This document shows, piece by piece, positions 1 through 6,257 of a stretch of DNA of 13,590 nt; within the stretch, counting starts at the first letter, position 1; every line of letters starts with the position of its first letter. The position numbers and the translations under genes are program-made. The stretch is from Oscillospiraceae bacterium (GTDB lineage Bacteria > Bacillota > Clostridia > Oscillospirales > Ruminococcaceae), in assembly GCA_020024155.1 (NCBI GenBank), contig JAHHUE010000044.1:1-13590 (forward strand). Reading direction: 5' to 3'. The notes below the pieces were generated by a model, which saw only the letters and a program-made list of their open reading frames with translations, had not been told where the DNA came from and made no database searches.

Positions 1-300
1 CCACCGATGATTATTATTTCATGCATCGGTTTATGTTACAAACAGTTCCGAACCAATGAAGTAATAGCTTTGGTGCTCAAAGTTACAAGAGCTTGTGTCG
101 CAGCAGTTATTAGAGATTTGACATTAAATATTGCAAGAAATGTTTTGAAAGTAAAAAGATATTATGTATACAACTATGATGGTCATATGATTTATATCAG
201 TTACAATGTATGATATGAGTACAATACTTACATATTAACCTGTCTACTAATTGTTATTGTTGATGAAGTACATACTCAAAAAAGAGGTAAAATAGTATGA
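1..300 (+). pseudogene. Remnant of a chromate-transporter (CHR) family gene, first of a tandem pair; 5' part outside window
   Basis: The reading frame that starts at position 1 (PPMIIISCIGLCYKQFRTN, then a stretch containing ALVLKVTRACVAAVI and NIARNVLK) resembles the C-terminal half of a short CHR-domain protein. In that family a membrane segment is followed by Y-K-K-F-[RK]-x-N and a 'VLKGIRPAVVALI'-like helix. The same frame meets one TGA at 211-213, then continues readable (YILTCLLIVIV, then a basic QKRGK tail) to a second TGA at 298-300. That last stop overlaps the ATG of the next remnant as ATGA, the usual arrangement of coupled two-gene CHR transporters. CHR family members export anions such as chromate or sulfate across the membrane; whether this one ever handled chromate is unknown. 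The N-terminal half lies beyond the window, so the single stop is the only inactivating lesion visible. Family assignment is by recognition of motifs only. Confidence 0.72.
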
Positions 301-822
301 TTTGAAAATTATTTTTGCCTTTATTCAAGTTGTTATACTTAGTGTTGGCGGTGGGGATGCAGCCATACCTTTAATTCAAGAGCAAATTGTTAATATTTAC
401 AAATTGATGAGATTAGAGCAATTTAGTGATTTGGTCACAATTTGTTAAAATGACACTATGACCTATTTATATAAACTTATCTACGTTTGTTGGTATGCAG
501 TTGAATGGTATTATATGAGTTTTGATTTGAACACTAACTTGCTTATTATTAGCATATTTTTACTATAAATACAGAGATTTTGTCGGACTTCAAACTGTAT
601 TTTCTGCACTTAGACCAGATGTTGTTTTTTGATTGGTTATGCAACTTTATCAATTCGTACAATTTGCATTTTCTAAAATAGTGCAGTGTTAATGGCAAAT
701 GCTTAGTATGTTGAAATATTACTTTTTGGAGTTTGCTTGTGCATATTGAGAAAATATAAAGCTAACTCAATTTCTATTTTTTAAGAAGTGTTGTTGGAAC
801 ACTTGTCTATATGCTTATTTAA
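297..822 (+). pseudogene. Degraded chromate-transporter (CHR) family gene, second of a tandem pair
   Basis: Pieces of one CHR-domain protein can be read in order through three changes of frame. From 299: DLKIIFAFIQVV, then SVGGGDAAIPLIQEQIV (the family's N-terminal F-G-G-G-Y-x-x-I-P-L-I-Q-E motif), ending at TAA 446-448. From 447 in another frame: KMT, a stop at 459-461, then PIYINLSTFVGMQLNG (the family's 'MTPGPIAIN..TFVGY' motif), stops at 516 and 528, then LLLAYFYYKYRDFVGLQTV and SALRPDVV. From 692 in a third frame: an A-x-x-x-V-E-I-L-L-F-G-V-C region with a stop at 704, ending in LRKYKANSISIF. From about 775: SVVGTLVYMLI and the final TAA at 820-822. The length (~175 codons) fits an intact single-domain CHR protein, so this is decay in place rather than a fragment. 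A ribosome binding site (AGAGG, 283-287) and ATG (297-299) survive, but the ATG is out of frame with the first block, so at least one indel lies right after the start. Confidence 0.82.
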
Positions 823-900
823 TATATTTATAAAAGCTTTTATTACCAGTGTAATATATGATAAATAAGACGAATAGAACAGTTGACTTGCATATCACCT

Positions 901-930
901 AAATAGAGTATATTTAATACTCCATTTTTA
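901..930 (+). terminator. Candidate intrinsic terminator after the CHR remnant
   Basis: GAGTAT (906-911) pairs with ATACTC (917-922) around a 5-base loop. Past one mismatch, AAAT (901-904) can pair with ATTT (924-927). The T-run at 925-929 partly overlaps the outer stem. The stem is short and AT-rich, so it would be weak; it may be the original terminator of the transporter pair. Confidence 0.4.
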
Positions 931-945
931 TTTCTTTTATTGAAA

Positions 946-983
946 AGCAGTTAATTATTTTAGATTATCTGCTGTTATTTTTT
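946..983 (+). terminator. Intrinsic terminator upstream of the pyrH promoter
   Basis: AGCAGTTAAT (946-955) pairs with ATTATCTGCT (964-973) with one T-T mismatch and an 8-base loop. The T-rich tail GTTATTTTTT follows (974-983), and an A-run precedes the left arm. It would isolate the pyrH promoter from transcription coming through the dead transporter genes. No gene is seen between 823 and 1112. Confidence 0.6.
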
Positions 984-996
984 GAATTTTTATGTA

Positions 997-1005
997 TGAT
1001 ATAAT
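997..1005 (+). promoter_or_regulatory. Candidate extended -10 promoter upstream of pyrH
   Basis: TGATATAAT is an exact extended -10 element (TGn plus TATAAT). No good -35 hexamer lies 16-18 bases upstream, which such promoters can tolerate. A transcript from here would carry a leader of about 100 bases before the pyrH ATG at 1113. This is an AT-rich stretch, so a chance match is possible. Confidence 0.35.
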
Positions 1006-1039
1006 TAAATAATATTTTCATAGTTATTTAAAAAAATAT

Positions 1040-1068
1040 TTGTCTTTACTTTACCCATTAAATATAGT
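1040..1068 (+). promoter_or_regulatory. Likely main promoter of the pyrH-frr unit
   Basis: TTGTCT (1040-1045) and TATAGT (1063-1068) are separated by exactly 17 bases and match the housekeeping sigma consensus at 4 of 6 and 5 of 6 positions. An overlapping alternative, TTTACT (1045-1050) and TAAAAT (1068-1073), also has a 17-base spacer. Either would start transcription about 30-40 bases before the pyrH ATG. The element lies downstream of the terminator at 946-983, as expected for the first promoter of a new unit. Confidence 0.55.
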
Positions 1069-1102
1069 AAAATATTAAAGAATAAAGTATAGTGAGGTGC
1101 AT

Positions 1103-1107
1103 AGGAG
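1103..1107 (+). promoter_or_regulatory. Ribosome binding site that sets the pyrH start
   Basis: AGGAG lies 5 bases before the ATG at 1113. The longest open frame could also begin at GTG 1092, but that would add seven residues (MRCIGVS) not seen at the start of UMP kinases and would place this binding site inside the gene. The ATG is preferred. Confidence 0.8.
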
Positions 1108-1112
1108 TATCT

Positions 1113-1814
1113 ATGAAATATAGAAGAGTATTGATTAAGCTTAGCGGCGAGGCTTTAGCTGGTGAAAAAGGTTTTGGACTTGATTATCCAACAATAGTTG
1201 ACATATGCAAAAACATAAAAGATGCAGTTGATATTGGTGCAGAAATAGGTATTGTTGTTGGTGGTGGTAACTTCTGGAGAGGTCGTTCCAGTGGTGACAT
1301 GGAAAGAACAAGAGCTGACCAGATTGGAATGCTTGCAACTGTTATGAATGCACTTTCTGTGGCAGACGCTCTTGAACATCTTGGAGTTGAGGTGAGAGTT
1401 CAAACAGCACTTCAAATGCATCAAGTTGCAGAACCATATATTAGAAATAAAGCAATAAGACACCTTGAAAAAGGTAGAGTTGTAATTTTTGCTTGCGGTA
1501 CAGGTAATCCTTATTTCTCAACAGACACAGCAGCGGCTTTAAGAGCAGCAGAAATTGATGCAGAAATTATATTTAAAGCAACTATGGTTGATGGTGTCTA
1601 TGATAAAGACCCTAAAAAATATACAGATGCAGTTAAATACGATACACTTACATTTACAAAAGTTTTAAATGACCAACTTAATGTTATGGATATGACTGCT
1701 GCAACTATGTGCAGAGATAACAATCTCCCTATTCTTGTTTTTGATATTGAAGATGGTAATATCGTAAAAGCATTAAATGGCGAAAATATTGGTACTTTGG
1801 TTAAGGAGAATTAA
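1113..1814 (+). CDS. pyrH: UMP kinase (uridylate kinase)
   Basis: Cytosolic enzyme that phosphorylates UMP to UDP with ATP, the step that commits pyrimidines to UTP and CTP synthesis. It belongs to the amino acid kinase fold; the bacterial enzymes are hexamers, usually activated by GTP and inhibited by UTP. The 233-residue product has the expected length. Visible motifs are the phosphate-binding KLSGEA at residues 9-14, VVGGGN at 48-53, the RADQIGMLATVMNA region at 67-80 (UMP contacts and allosteric/oligomer surface), RVVIFACGTGNPYFSTDTAA at 122-141, and VDGVYDKDP at 159-167 near the ATP site. The start at 1113 rests on AGGAG 5 bases upstream. It is first in the block; the AAGGAG binding site of frr lies inside its last codons, so the two are transcribed together. 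rpsB and tsf, which commonly precede pyrH in bacteria, are not next to it here. Identification is secure. Confidence 0.98.
   Translation: MKYRRVLIKLSGEALAGEKGFGLDYPTIVDICKNIKDAVDIGAEIGIVVGGGNFWRGRSSGDMERTRADQIGMLATVMNALSVADALEHLGVEVRVQTALQMHQVAEPYIRNKAIRHLEKGRVVIFACGTGNPYFSTDTAAALRAAEIDAEIIFKATMVDGVYDKDPKKYTDAVKYDTLTFTKVLNDQLNVMDMTAATMCRDNNLPILVFDIEDGNIVKALNGENIGTLVKEN
1803..1808 (+). promoter_or_regulatory. frr ribosome binding site inside the pyrH C-terminus
   Basis: AAGGAG sits in the last codons of pyrH, 10 bases before ATG 1819. An in-frame extension upstream of 1819 is open (back to 1777), but it overlaps pyrH and would add 14 residues (MAKILVLWLRRIKI) that are foreign to the recycling factor family, so 1819 is taken as the start. 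Confidence 0.75.
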
Positions 1815-1818
1815 AATA

Positions 1819-2364
1819 ATGACAAAAAATTATGAAGATAGAATGAACCAAGCAGTTAAACACCTTGAAAGTGAATATGCATCTATCCGTGCAGGAAGAG
1901 CAAATCCTTCTGTTTTGGATAAAGTTACAGTAGATTATTATGGAGCACCAACACCTATCAATCAAATGGCTGCTATTGCTGTTACAGAAGCAAGAATTCT
2001 TACAATTCAGCCATGGGACCGTTCAACTCTTGGTTCAATTTCAAAAGCAATTATGGCTTCTGATGTTGGTATCACTCCAACAGATGATGGTTCTGTTATT
2101 CGCTTGGTTTTCCCAGCTCCAACAGAAGAAAGAAGAAAAGCTTTGGTTAAAGAAGTTTCTAAACTTGCAGAAGATGCAAAAGTTGCAGTTAGAAATGTTC
2201 GCCGTGATGCAATGGATAAATTCAAAGCAGCAAAAAAAGCTTCTGAAATCACTGAAGACGATTTGAAAAATATAGAAGATAAAATTCAGAAAATCACAGA
2301 TAAATTTATCAAAGAAATTGATACTGTTGCTGAAAACAAAACAAAAGAGGTTATGGAACTGTAA
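1819..2364 (+). CDS. frr: Ribosome recycling factor
   Basis: Cytosolic tRNA-mimicking protein that, with EF-G and then IF3, splits post-termination ribosomes so that subunits can be reused; essential in bacteria. The product is 181 residues, near the usual ~185. It shows the full family pattern: an N-terminal helix of the three-helix bundle with the signature HLESEYASIRAGRANPSVLD at residues 15-34, the small beta domain with YYGAPTPINQMA and a PWDRS turn, the GSVIRLVFPAPTEERRK segment at the return to the bundle, and two long charged C-terminal helices ending NKTKEVMEL. The start at 1819 is 4 bases past the pyrH stop. It ends with tandem stops TAA TAG and is followed 34 bases later by a strong terminator. 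Identification is secure. Confidence 0.98.
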   Translation: MTKNYEDRMNQAVKHLESEYASIRAGRANPSVLDKVTVDYYGAPTPINQMAAIAVTEARILTIQPWDRSTLGSISKAIMASDVGITPTDDGSVIRLVFPAPTEERRKALVKEVSKLAEDAKVAVRNVRRDAMDKFKAAKKASEITEDDLKNIEDKIQKITDKFIKEIDTVAENKTKEVMEL

Positions 2365-2388
2365 TAGTTTACGCCGAAAATATATGAA

Positions 2389-2394
2389 TATAAT
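2389..2394 (+). promoter_or_regulatory. Possible -10 element for a uppS-proximal promoter
   Basis: TATAAT lies in the frr-uppS gap. The best upstream partner, TTTACG (2368-2373), is only 15 bases away, which is short. Transcription from here would begin near 2401, inside the left arm of the terminator hairpin, and so might bypass it. This is the only candidate I see for separate expression of uppS onward; it is weak. Confidence 0.25.
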
Positions 2395-2398
2395 TATG

Positions 2399-2431
2399 TT
2401 AAAGGGCGTTTTAAATGCCCTTTAATTTTTT
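2399..2431 (+). terminator. Strong intrinsic terminator between frr and uppS
   Basis: TTAAAGGGC (2399-2407) pairs perfectly with GCCCTTTAA (2417-2425) around a 9-base loop, followed directly by six T residues (2426-2431). The stem has a GC-rich core of four pairs in otherwise AT-rich DNA. It has the form of a true rho-independent terminator, but it ends one base before the uppS ribosome binding site (AGAAAGG, 2432-2438), inside what is normally a continuous gene block. Confidence 0.85.
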
Positions 2432-2443
2432 AGAAAGGTAATT

Positions 2444-3151
2444 ATGGAAAGTAATATCACAATTCCTAAACATATAGGTATTATAATGGATGGGAACGGG
2501 AGATGGGCTAAAAAGCGTCTTCTTCCAAGAAATATGGGTCACAAAAAAGGGGCTGAGGTTTTTCAGGATATTACAAGATATTGTAATGAACTTGGTCTTG
2601 AAGCTGTAACTTTTTACGCATTTTCCACTGAAAACTGGAAACGCCCTAAAGATGAAGTTGATGGCATAATGAAGCTGTTTAAGGAATATCTTATAACAGC
2701 ATTCGATTATGAAAAAGAGAATAATAAAATTATATTTTTAGGCGATAAATCTGCTTTTAGTGGTGAATTGTTGGATTTGATGGAAGAAATTGAAACAAAA
2801 ACTGCTGATAGAACAGGTATGATTTTAAATATTGCAATCAATTATGGCTCAAGAAATGAAATGGTGCATGCGTGCAAGAAAATTGCACAAGATGTTAAAA
2901 ATGGAAAAATGGATGTTAATGATATAAATGAAGATACTTTTTCTAGCTTTTTATACACAAAAAATCAACCAGACCCAGATTTTATTTTAAGACCAAGTGG
3001 CGAAAAACGCTTATCAAACTTTTTGCTTTGGCAAAGTGCGTACTCAGAATTTGTGTATATGGATGTTTTATGGCCTGACTTTACAAGAAAAAATCTTGAT
3101 GAGGCTATTTTAGAATTTAATAAACGCAACAGAAGATTTGGTGGCGTATAA
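2444..3151 (+). CDS. uppS: Isoprenyl transferase (undecaprenyl diphosphate synthase, cis-prenyltransferase)
   Basis: Adds isopentenyl diphosphate units in cis to farnesyl diphosphate, making the C55 carrier lipid used for peptidoglycan and other surface polymers; it acts at the inner face of the membrane. The 235-residue protein is slightly short for the family but complete. Motifs: IMDGNGRWA at residues 14-22 (D16 is the catalytic, Mg-binding Asp), MGHKKGAE at 31-38, FYAFSTENWKRP at 57-68, ILNIAINYGSR at 128-137, and the C-terminal PDPDFILRPSGEKRLSNF at 176-193 with R183, R189 and S191 for diphosphate binding. The usual R-T-[SG]-G-E reads R-P-S-G-E here. The start ATG has AGAAAGG 5 bases upstream, directly after a terminator. 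It is followed by cdsA after 20 bases. Chain length cannot be read from sequence; C55 is inferred from the single copy and its context. Confidence 0.96.
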   Translation: MESNITIPKHIGIIMDGNGRWAKKRLLPRNMGHKKGAEVFQDITRYCNELGLEAVTFYAFSTENWKRPKDEVDGIMKLFKEYLITAFDYEKENNKIIFLGDKSAFSGELLDLMEEIETKTADRTGMILNIAINYGSRNEMVHACKKIAQDVKNGKMDVNDINEDTFSSFLYTKNQPDPDFILRPSGEKRLSNFLLWQSAYSEFVYMDVLWPDFTRKNLDEAILEFNKRNRRFGGV

Positions 3152-3171
3152 AATTTATTTAAGAGGTTTTT

Positions 3172-4017
3172 ATGAAAACAAGAGTAATATCAGGTATTGT
3201 TGGAATAATAGTTGCAATAATTGCAGTTATGATATTTTATAATCCAATTTTTGATATTGTCGCTTTTGCAGTTTATGCAGTTGCAGTATTTGAAATATAT
3301 AGGGTTTTTAAAAAAGGAAATAGCAAAATCTCCACTGCACTTCTTGTGATATTGGGGGCAGCAGTTGTATTACACAGATATATACCTTTTCAAATAATGC
3401 CAATAGCTGTTGTTTTTATTGTAGCTATGGTTTGTGTTGTTGTTTTTGATTTTGAAAATATGGAATTTGTTTCAATTGCATCAACAGCAGCTTTTTCAAT
3501 ATATGTCCTTTTTGGAATTTATAGTATTTTAAGACTTAAAACTATAATGCCGTATAATACATACAGATATGATGCATCATTTATGTTTGTTGTTTGTGCA
3601 TGTATTGCATGGGGCGGAGATATAATGGCATATTTTTCTGGTTATTTATTTGGAAAACACAAAATGGCTCCAAAGCTTAGCCCTAAAAAAACTATTGAAG
3701 GTGCGATAGGTGGCATTTTAGGCAGTGTTATTATAACACTTATTATGGCAGTAATGTATTCTAAAATGAATTTAACAGGTTCAAACTCAGCACTTTATAT
3801 AGCAAATCATTACCCAGCACTTATTATATTCTCTGCAATAGGTTCATTTATGGGTATTGTAGGTGATTTATTTGCATCAGCAGTTAAAAGACAGCATGGA
3901 ATAAAAGATTATGGAAATATAATGCCTGGACATGGTGGAATATTAGATAGATTTGATAGTTTTTTGCTTGTTGCACCAGCTGTGGCTTTGTTGGCAGAGT
4001 ATATTGTTAAAATGTAA
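3172..4017 (+). CDS. cdsA: Phosphatidate cytidylyltransferase (CDP-diglyceride synthase)
   Basis: Integral membrane enzyme that makes CDP-diacylglycerol from phosphatidic acid and CTP, the precursor of all major bacterial phospholipids. The 281-residue product is of family length and highly hydrophobic, with roughly eight membrane segments (for example near residues 5-22, 28-45, 55-68, 75-92, 102-120, 136-160, 176-196, 216-236). The family signature is complete at residues 236-262: S-A-V-K-R, then K-D-Y, then MPGHGGILDRFD with the metal-binding Asp pair. The preceding AWGGDIMAYFSG and LSPKKTIEG motifs are also present. An AAGAGG binding site lies 6 bases before the ATG. Its stop codon overlaps the AAGGAG binding site of dxr, which ties the translation of the two. 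CTP supply from pyrH makes the grouping sensible. Confidence 0.97.
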   Translation: MKTRVISGIVGIIVAIIAVMIFYNPIFDIVAFAVYAVAVFEIYRVFKKGNSKISTALLVILGAAVVLHRYIPFQIMPIAVVFIVAMVCVVVFDFENMEFVSIASTAAFSIYVLFGIYSILRLKTIMPYNTYRYDASFMFVVCACIAWGGDIMAYFSGYLFGKHKMAPKLSPKKTIEGAIGGILGSVIITLIMAVMYSKMNLTGSNSALYIANHYPALIIFSAIGSFMGIVGDLFASAVKRQHGIKDYGNIMPGHGGILDRFDSFLLVAPAVALLAEYIVKM

Positions 4018-4029
4018 GGAGTATTTTAA

Positions 4030-5187
4030 ATGTATAAAAATCTTATCCTGTTGGGTTCAACAGGTTCAATAGGTACTCAAAGTCTTGATGTTGTTAGAAA
4101 ATATAATATAAATGTTGTGGGGTTATCTGCTCACAAAAATATTAAATTATTTGAAGAACAAATAAAAGAGTTTAAACCAGAATATATTTGTATTACAGAT
4201 ATGGAAACTGCCAATAATTTTGAAAGTAGAGCAAAAGAACTTGGTGTAACTCTATTTAAAGGAAGTAATGGAACAGAACAACTTTCTAGACTTGATGGGT
4301 ACGATAATGTTGTAGTTTTAAATGCTATTGTAGGTATTGCAGGTTTGAAAGCTACCCTATCAGCTATTGATTCTGGTAAAGATGTAGCTTTGGCAAATAA
4401 AGAAAGTCTTGTAACTGGTGGTAAACTGGTTATGCAAGCAGTTAAGGAAAAAGGCGTTAAGCTTTTACCTGTTGATAGTGAACATTCTGCAATTTTTCAA
4501 TGTTTGCAAGATAAAAATTCTGTACCATCACTTAAAAAAATCTTATTGACAGCTTCAGGTGGTCCGTTTTTTGAATATAGCACAGAACAATTATCAAAGG
4601 TTACAAAAGAACAAGCATTGAAACATCCAAACTGGTCTATGGGCAGTAAAATCACAATAGATTCAGCAACATTGATGAATAAAGGTCTTGAACTAATTGA
4701 AGCAGTATGGCTTTTTGATGTTCAGCCAAAAGATATTCAAATTGTTGTTCACAGACAGAGTATAATACACTCAATGGTTGAGTTTGCTGATAATAGCGTC
4801 ATTGCTCAACTTGGTTCACCAGATATGAGAATTCCAATACAATATTCACTTACATATCCACAAAGAATGGAAAGTAATGCTGCTGAATTAGATTTTTTCA
4901 CTGTAAAGGACTTTACCTTTGCACCTGCTGATGATGATACTTTCCTTTGTTTGAAGGCTGCAAAAGAGGCAATTTCCAAAGGTGGTTTGTATCCTTGTGC
5001 TGTAAACGGTGCAAATGAAAGAGCAGTTGAGTTGTTTTTAAATGATAAAATTTCATTTTTGGATATTGGCAAAGCTGTTTATAGTGTTCTTGATAAATTT
5101 GACTTTGCAGAAGAATATACAATTGATGATGTTTTTGAAACAGATAAAAAAGCTAGAGAATATGTAGACAGTATATTCAATATTTAA
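4030..5187 (+). CDS. dxr: 1-deoxy-D-xylulose 5-phosphate reductoisomerase
   Basis: Second enzyme of the MEP pathway: rearranges and reduces DXP to 2-C-methyl-D-erythritol 4-phosphate with NADPH and a divalent metal, in the cytosol; the target of fosmidomycin. The 385-residue length is typical. N-terminal Rossmann domain with GSTGSIGTQSLDVV at residues 9-22, NAIVGIAGL at 98-106, ALANKESLV at 120-128. Metal site: D149 and E151 in LLPVDSEHSAIFQCL, and E221 in MNKGLE. Catalytic loop region after LTASGGPF at 173-180, then HPNWSMGSKITIDSATLMNK at 199-218. A C-terminal helical domain follows MRIPIQYSLTYP. Starts 12 bases past cdsA with AAGGAG 8 bases upstream, and sits with ispG of the same pathway two genes downstream. 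All catalytic residues I could check are present. Confidence 0.98.
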   Translation: MYKNLILLGSTGSIGTQSLDVVRKYNINVVGLSAHKNIKLFEEQIKEFKPEYICITDMETANNFESRAKELGVTLFKGSNGTEQLSRLDGYDNVVVLNAIVGIAGLKATLSAIDSGKDVALANKESLVTGGKLVMQAVKEKGVKLLPVDSEHSAIFQCLQDKNSVPSLKKILLTASGGPFFEYSTEQLSKVTKEQALKHPNWSMGSKITIDSATLMNKGLELIEAVWLFDVQPKDIQIVVHRQSIIHSMVEFADNSVIAQLGSPDMRIPIQYSLTYPQRMESNAAELDFFTVKDFTFAPADDDTFLCLKAAKEAISKGGLYPCAVNGANERAVELFLNDKISFLDIGKAVYSVLDKFDFAEEYTIDDVFETDKKAREYVDSIFNI

Positions 5188-5205
5188 TTATTTAGAGGTT
5201 TTTTA

Positions 5206-6237
5206 ATGACATTTATTACTAATACAATAGTTTCAATTTTAGTTTTTTCAATTGTAATAATGATACATGAATTGGGGCATTTCACTGTTGCAAAACTCAG
5301 TGGTATAAAAGTTAATGAGTTCAGCATGGGTATGGGTCCAAAATTATTTTCGGTAAAAAGAAAAGAAACTGATTATTCAATTAGAGCGCTTCCAATTGGT
5401 GGCTTTGTTGCTATGGAAGGTGAAGATGAAGAAAGTGACAGTATAGGAGCATTTACCAAAGCACCAGTGCAAAGCAGAATAGCAGTTGTGGTTGCAGGTG
5501 CAGTAATGAACCTTGTATTGGGGTTTGCAATTCTTGTTTTTCTTGTTTCACAGCAAGAGGCAATTACAAGTAAAACTATAAGTCAGTTTCATGAAAATGC
5601 TAAAACACAGCAGTCAGGACTTCAAGTTAATGATGAAATCATCTCCGTTAACGGCAGACGATGCTATATTGCAAATGATATAATATATGAATTTGCACGC
5701 ACACAAAATGGTACAGCAGATTTTGTTGTTAAACGCGATGGTAAAATGGTAGAGCTTGATAATGTTGTTTTTGACACTTATGAAGATGAAAATGGCGTTC
5801 AGCAACTTGTTTTGGATTTCTATGTATACCCAAAGGAAAAAACATTTTTAAGTGTATTTGAAGAAGCAGGAAAATGGACAATGAGCCTTGCAAGGCTTGT
5901 GTTTTTAAGTTTAATTGATTTGGTTACAGGCCATGTGGCAATAAATCAGATGTCTGGACCGGTTGGAATAGTTACTGTTATAAGTGAGGCTGCATCAGTT
6001 GGATATGAATCTGTATTGATGATTCTTGCACTGATTACCATTAACCTTGGTGTATTTAACCTAGTTCCATTCCCAGCATTAGATGGTGGTAAGTTAGTTT
6101 TCCTTTTAATAGAACTTGTACGAGGTAAACCTATAAACCAAAAATATGAAATCTGGGTTAATTCAGCGGGTATGATATTGTTACTTGGATTTATGGCTTT
6201 TGTAACATTTAGTGATATTACAAAACTGTTTATGTAA
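5206..6237 (+). CDS. rseP: Site-2 intramembrane zinc metalloprotease, RseP/RasP type
   Basis: Membrane protease that cuts substrates within the bilayer, in relatives to release sigma factors from anti-sigma factors and to clear signal peptides and toxic membrane fragments. The 343-residue protein has HELGH at residues 21-25 within the first membrane helix (zinc ligands H21 and H25, catalytic E22), a PIGGFVAMEGE strand-loop at 63-73, a second helix near 92-115, one PDZ domain at about 120-190, MSGPVGI at 249-255, and the third ligand motif NLVPFPALDGG at 285-295 (D293). A single PDZ domain is usual for Gram-positive members; E. coli RseP has two. The start has AGAGG 7 bases upstream. Its substrate cannot be read from the sequence; no anti-sigma factor gene is in this window. 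Confidence 0.96.
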   Translation: MTFITNTIVSILVFSIVIMIHELGHFTVAKLSGIKVNEFSMGMGPKLFSVKRKETDYSIRALPIGGFVAMEGEDEESDSIGAFTKAPVQSRIAVVVAGAVMNLVLGFAILVFLVSQQEAITSKTISQFHENAKTQQSGLQVNDEIISVNGRRCYIANDIIYEFARTQNGTADFVVKRDGKMVELDNVVFDTYEDENGVQQLVLDFYVYPKEKTFLSVFEEAGKWTMSLARLVFLSLIDLVTGHVAINQMSGPVGIVTVISEAASVGYESVLMILALITINLGVFNLVPFPALDGGKLVFLLIELVRGKPINQKYEIWVNSAGMILLLGFMAFVTFSDITKLFM

Positions 6238-6257
6238 AAATAGAGAGGTTTGATAAA

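Noticed and set aside
7..213. A 68-residue small protein gene at the window start
   Set aside because: The frame continues as CHR-like sequence on both sides of the TGA at 211, has no ribosome binding site before the ATG at 7, and matches the C-terminal half of a CHR protein, so it is a slice of a pseudogene.
1..822. TGA read as a sense codon, which would repair some of the transporter stops
   Set aside because: Tryptophan in the intact genes is TGG (for example in uppS DGNGRWA), no intact gene has an in-frame TGA, and the second remnant also has TAA and TAG stops and true frameshifts. One TGA falls at the Gly of the PGP motif, which fits a point mutation rather than a Trp codon.
830..843. 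Perfect 14-base palindrome ATAAAAGCTTTTAT as an operator
   Set aside because: It has no loop, is made almost wholly of A and T runs, and lies just after the dead transporter gene with no promoter beside it; chance is likely in this composition.
1940..2266. A 108-codon plus-strand frame inside frr
   Set aside because: It is the +1 shadow of frr, rich in Leu, Gln and Lys from A/T-rich codons, with no binding site; frr itself is complete.
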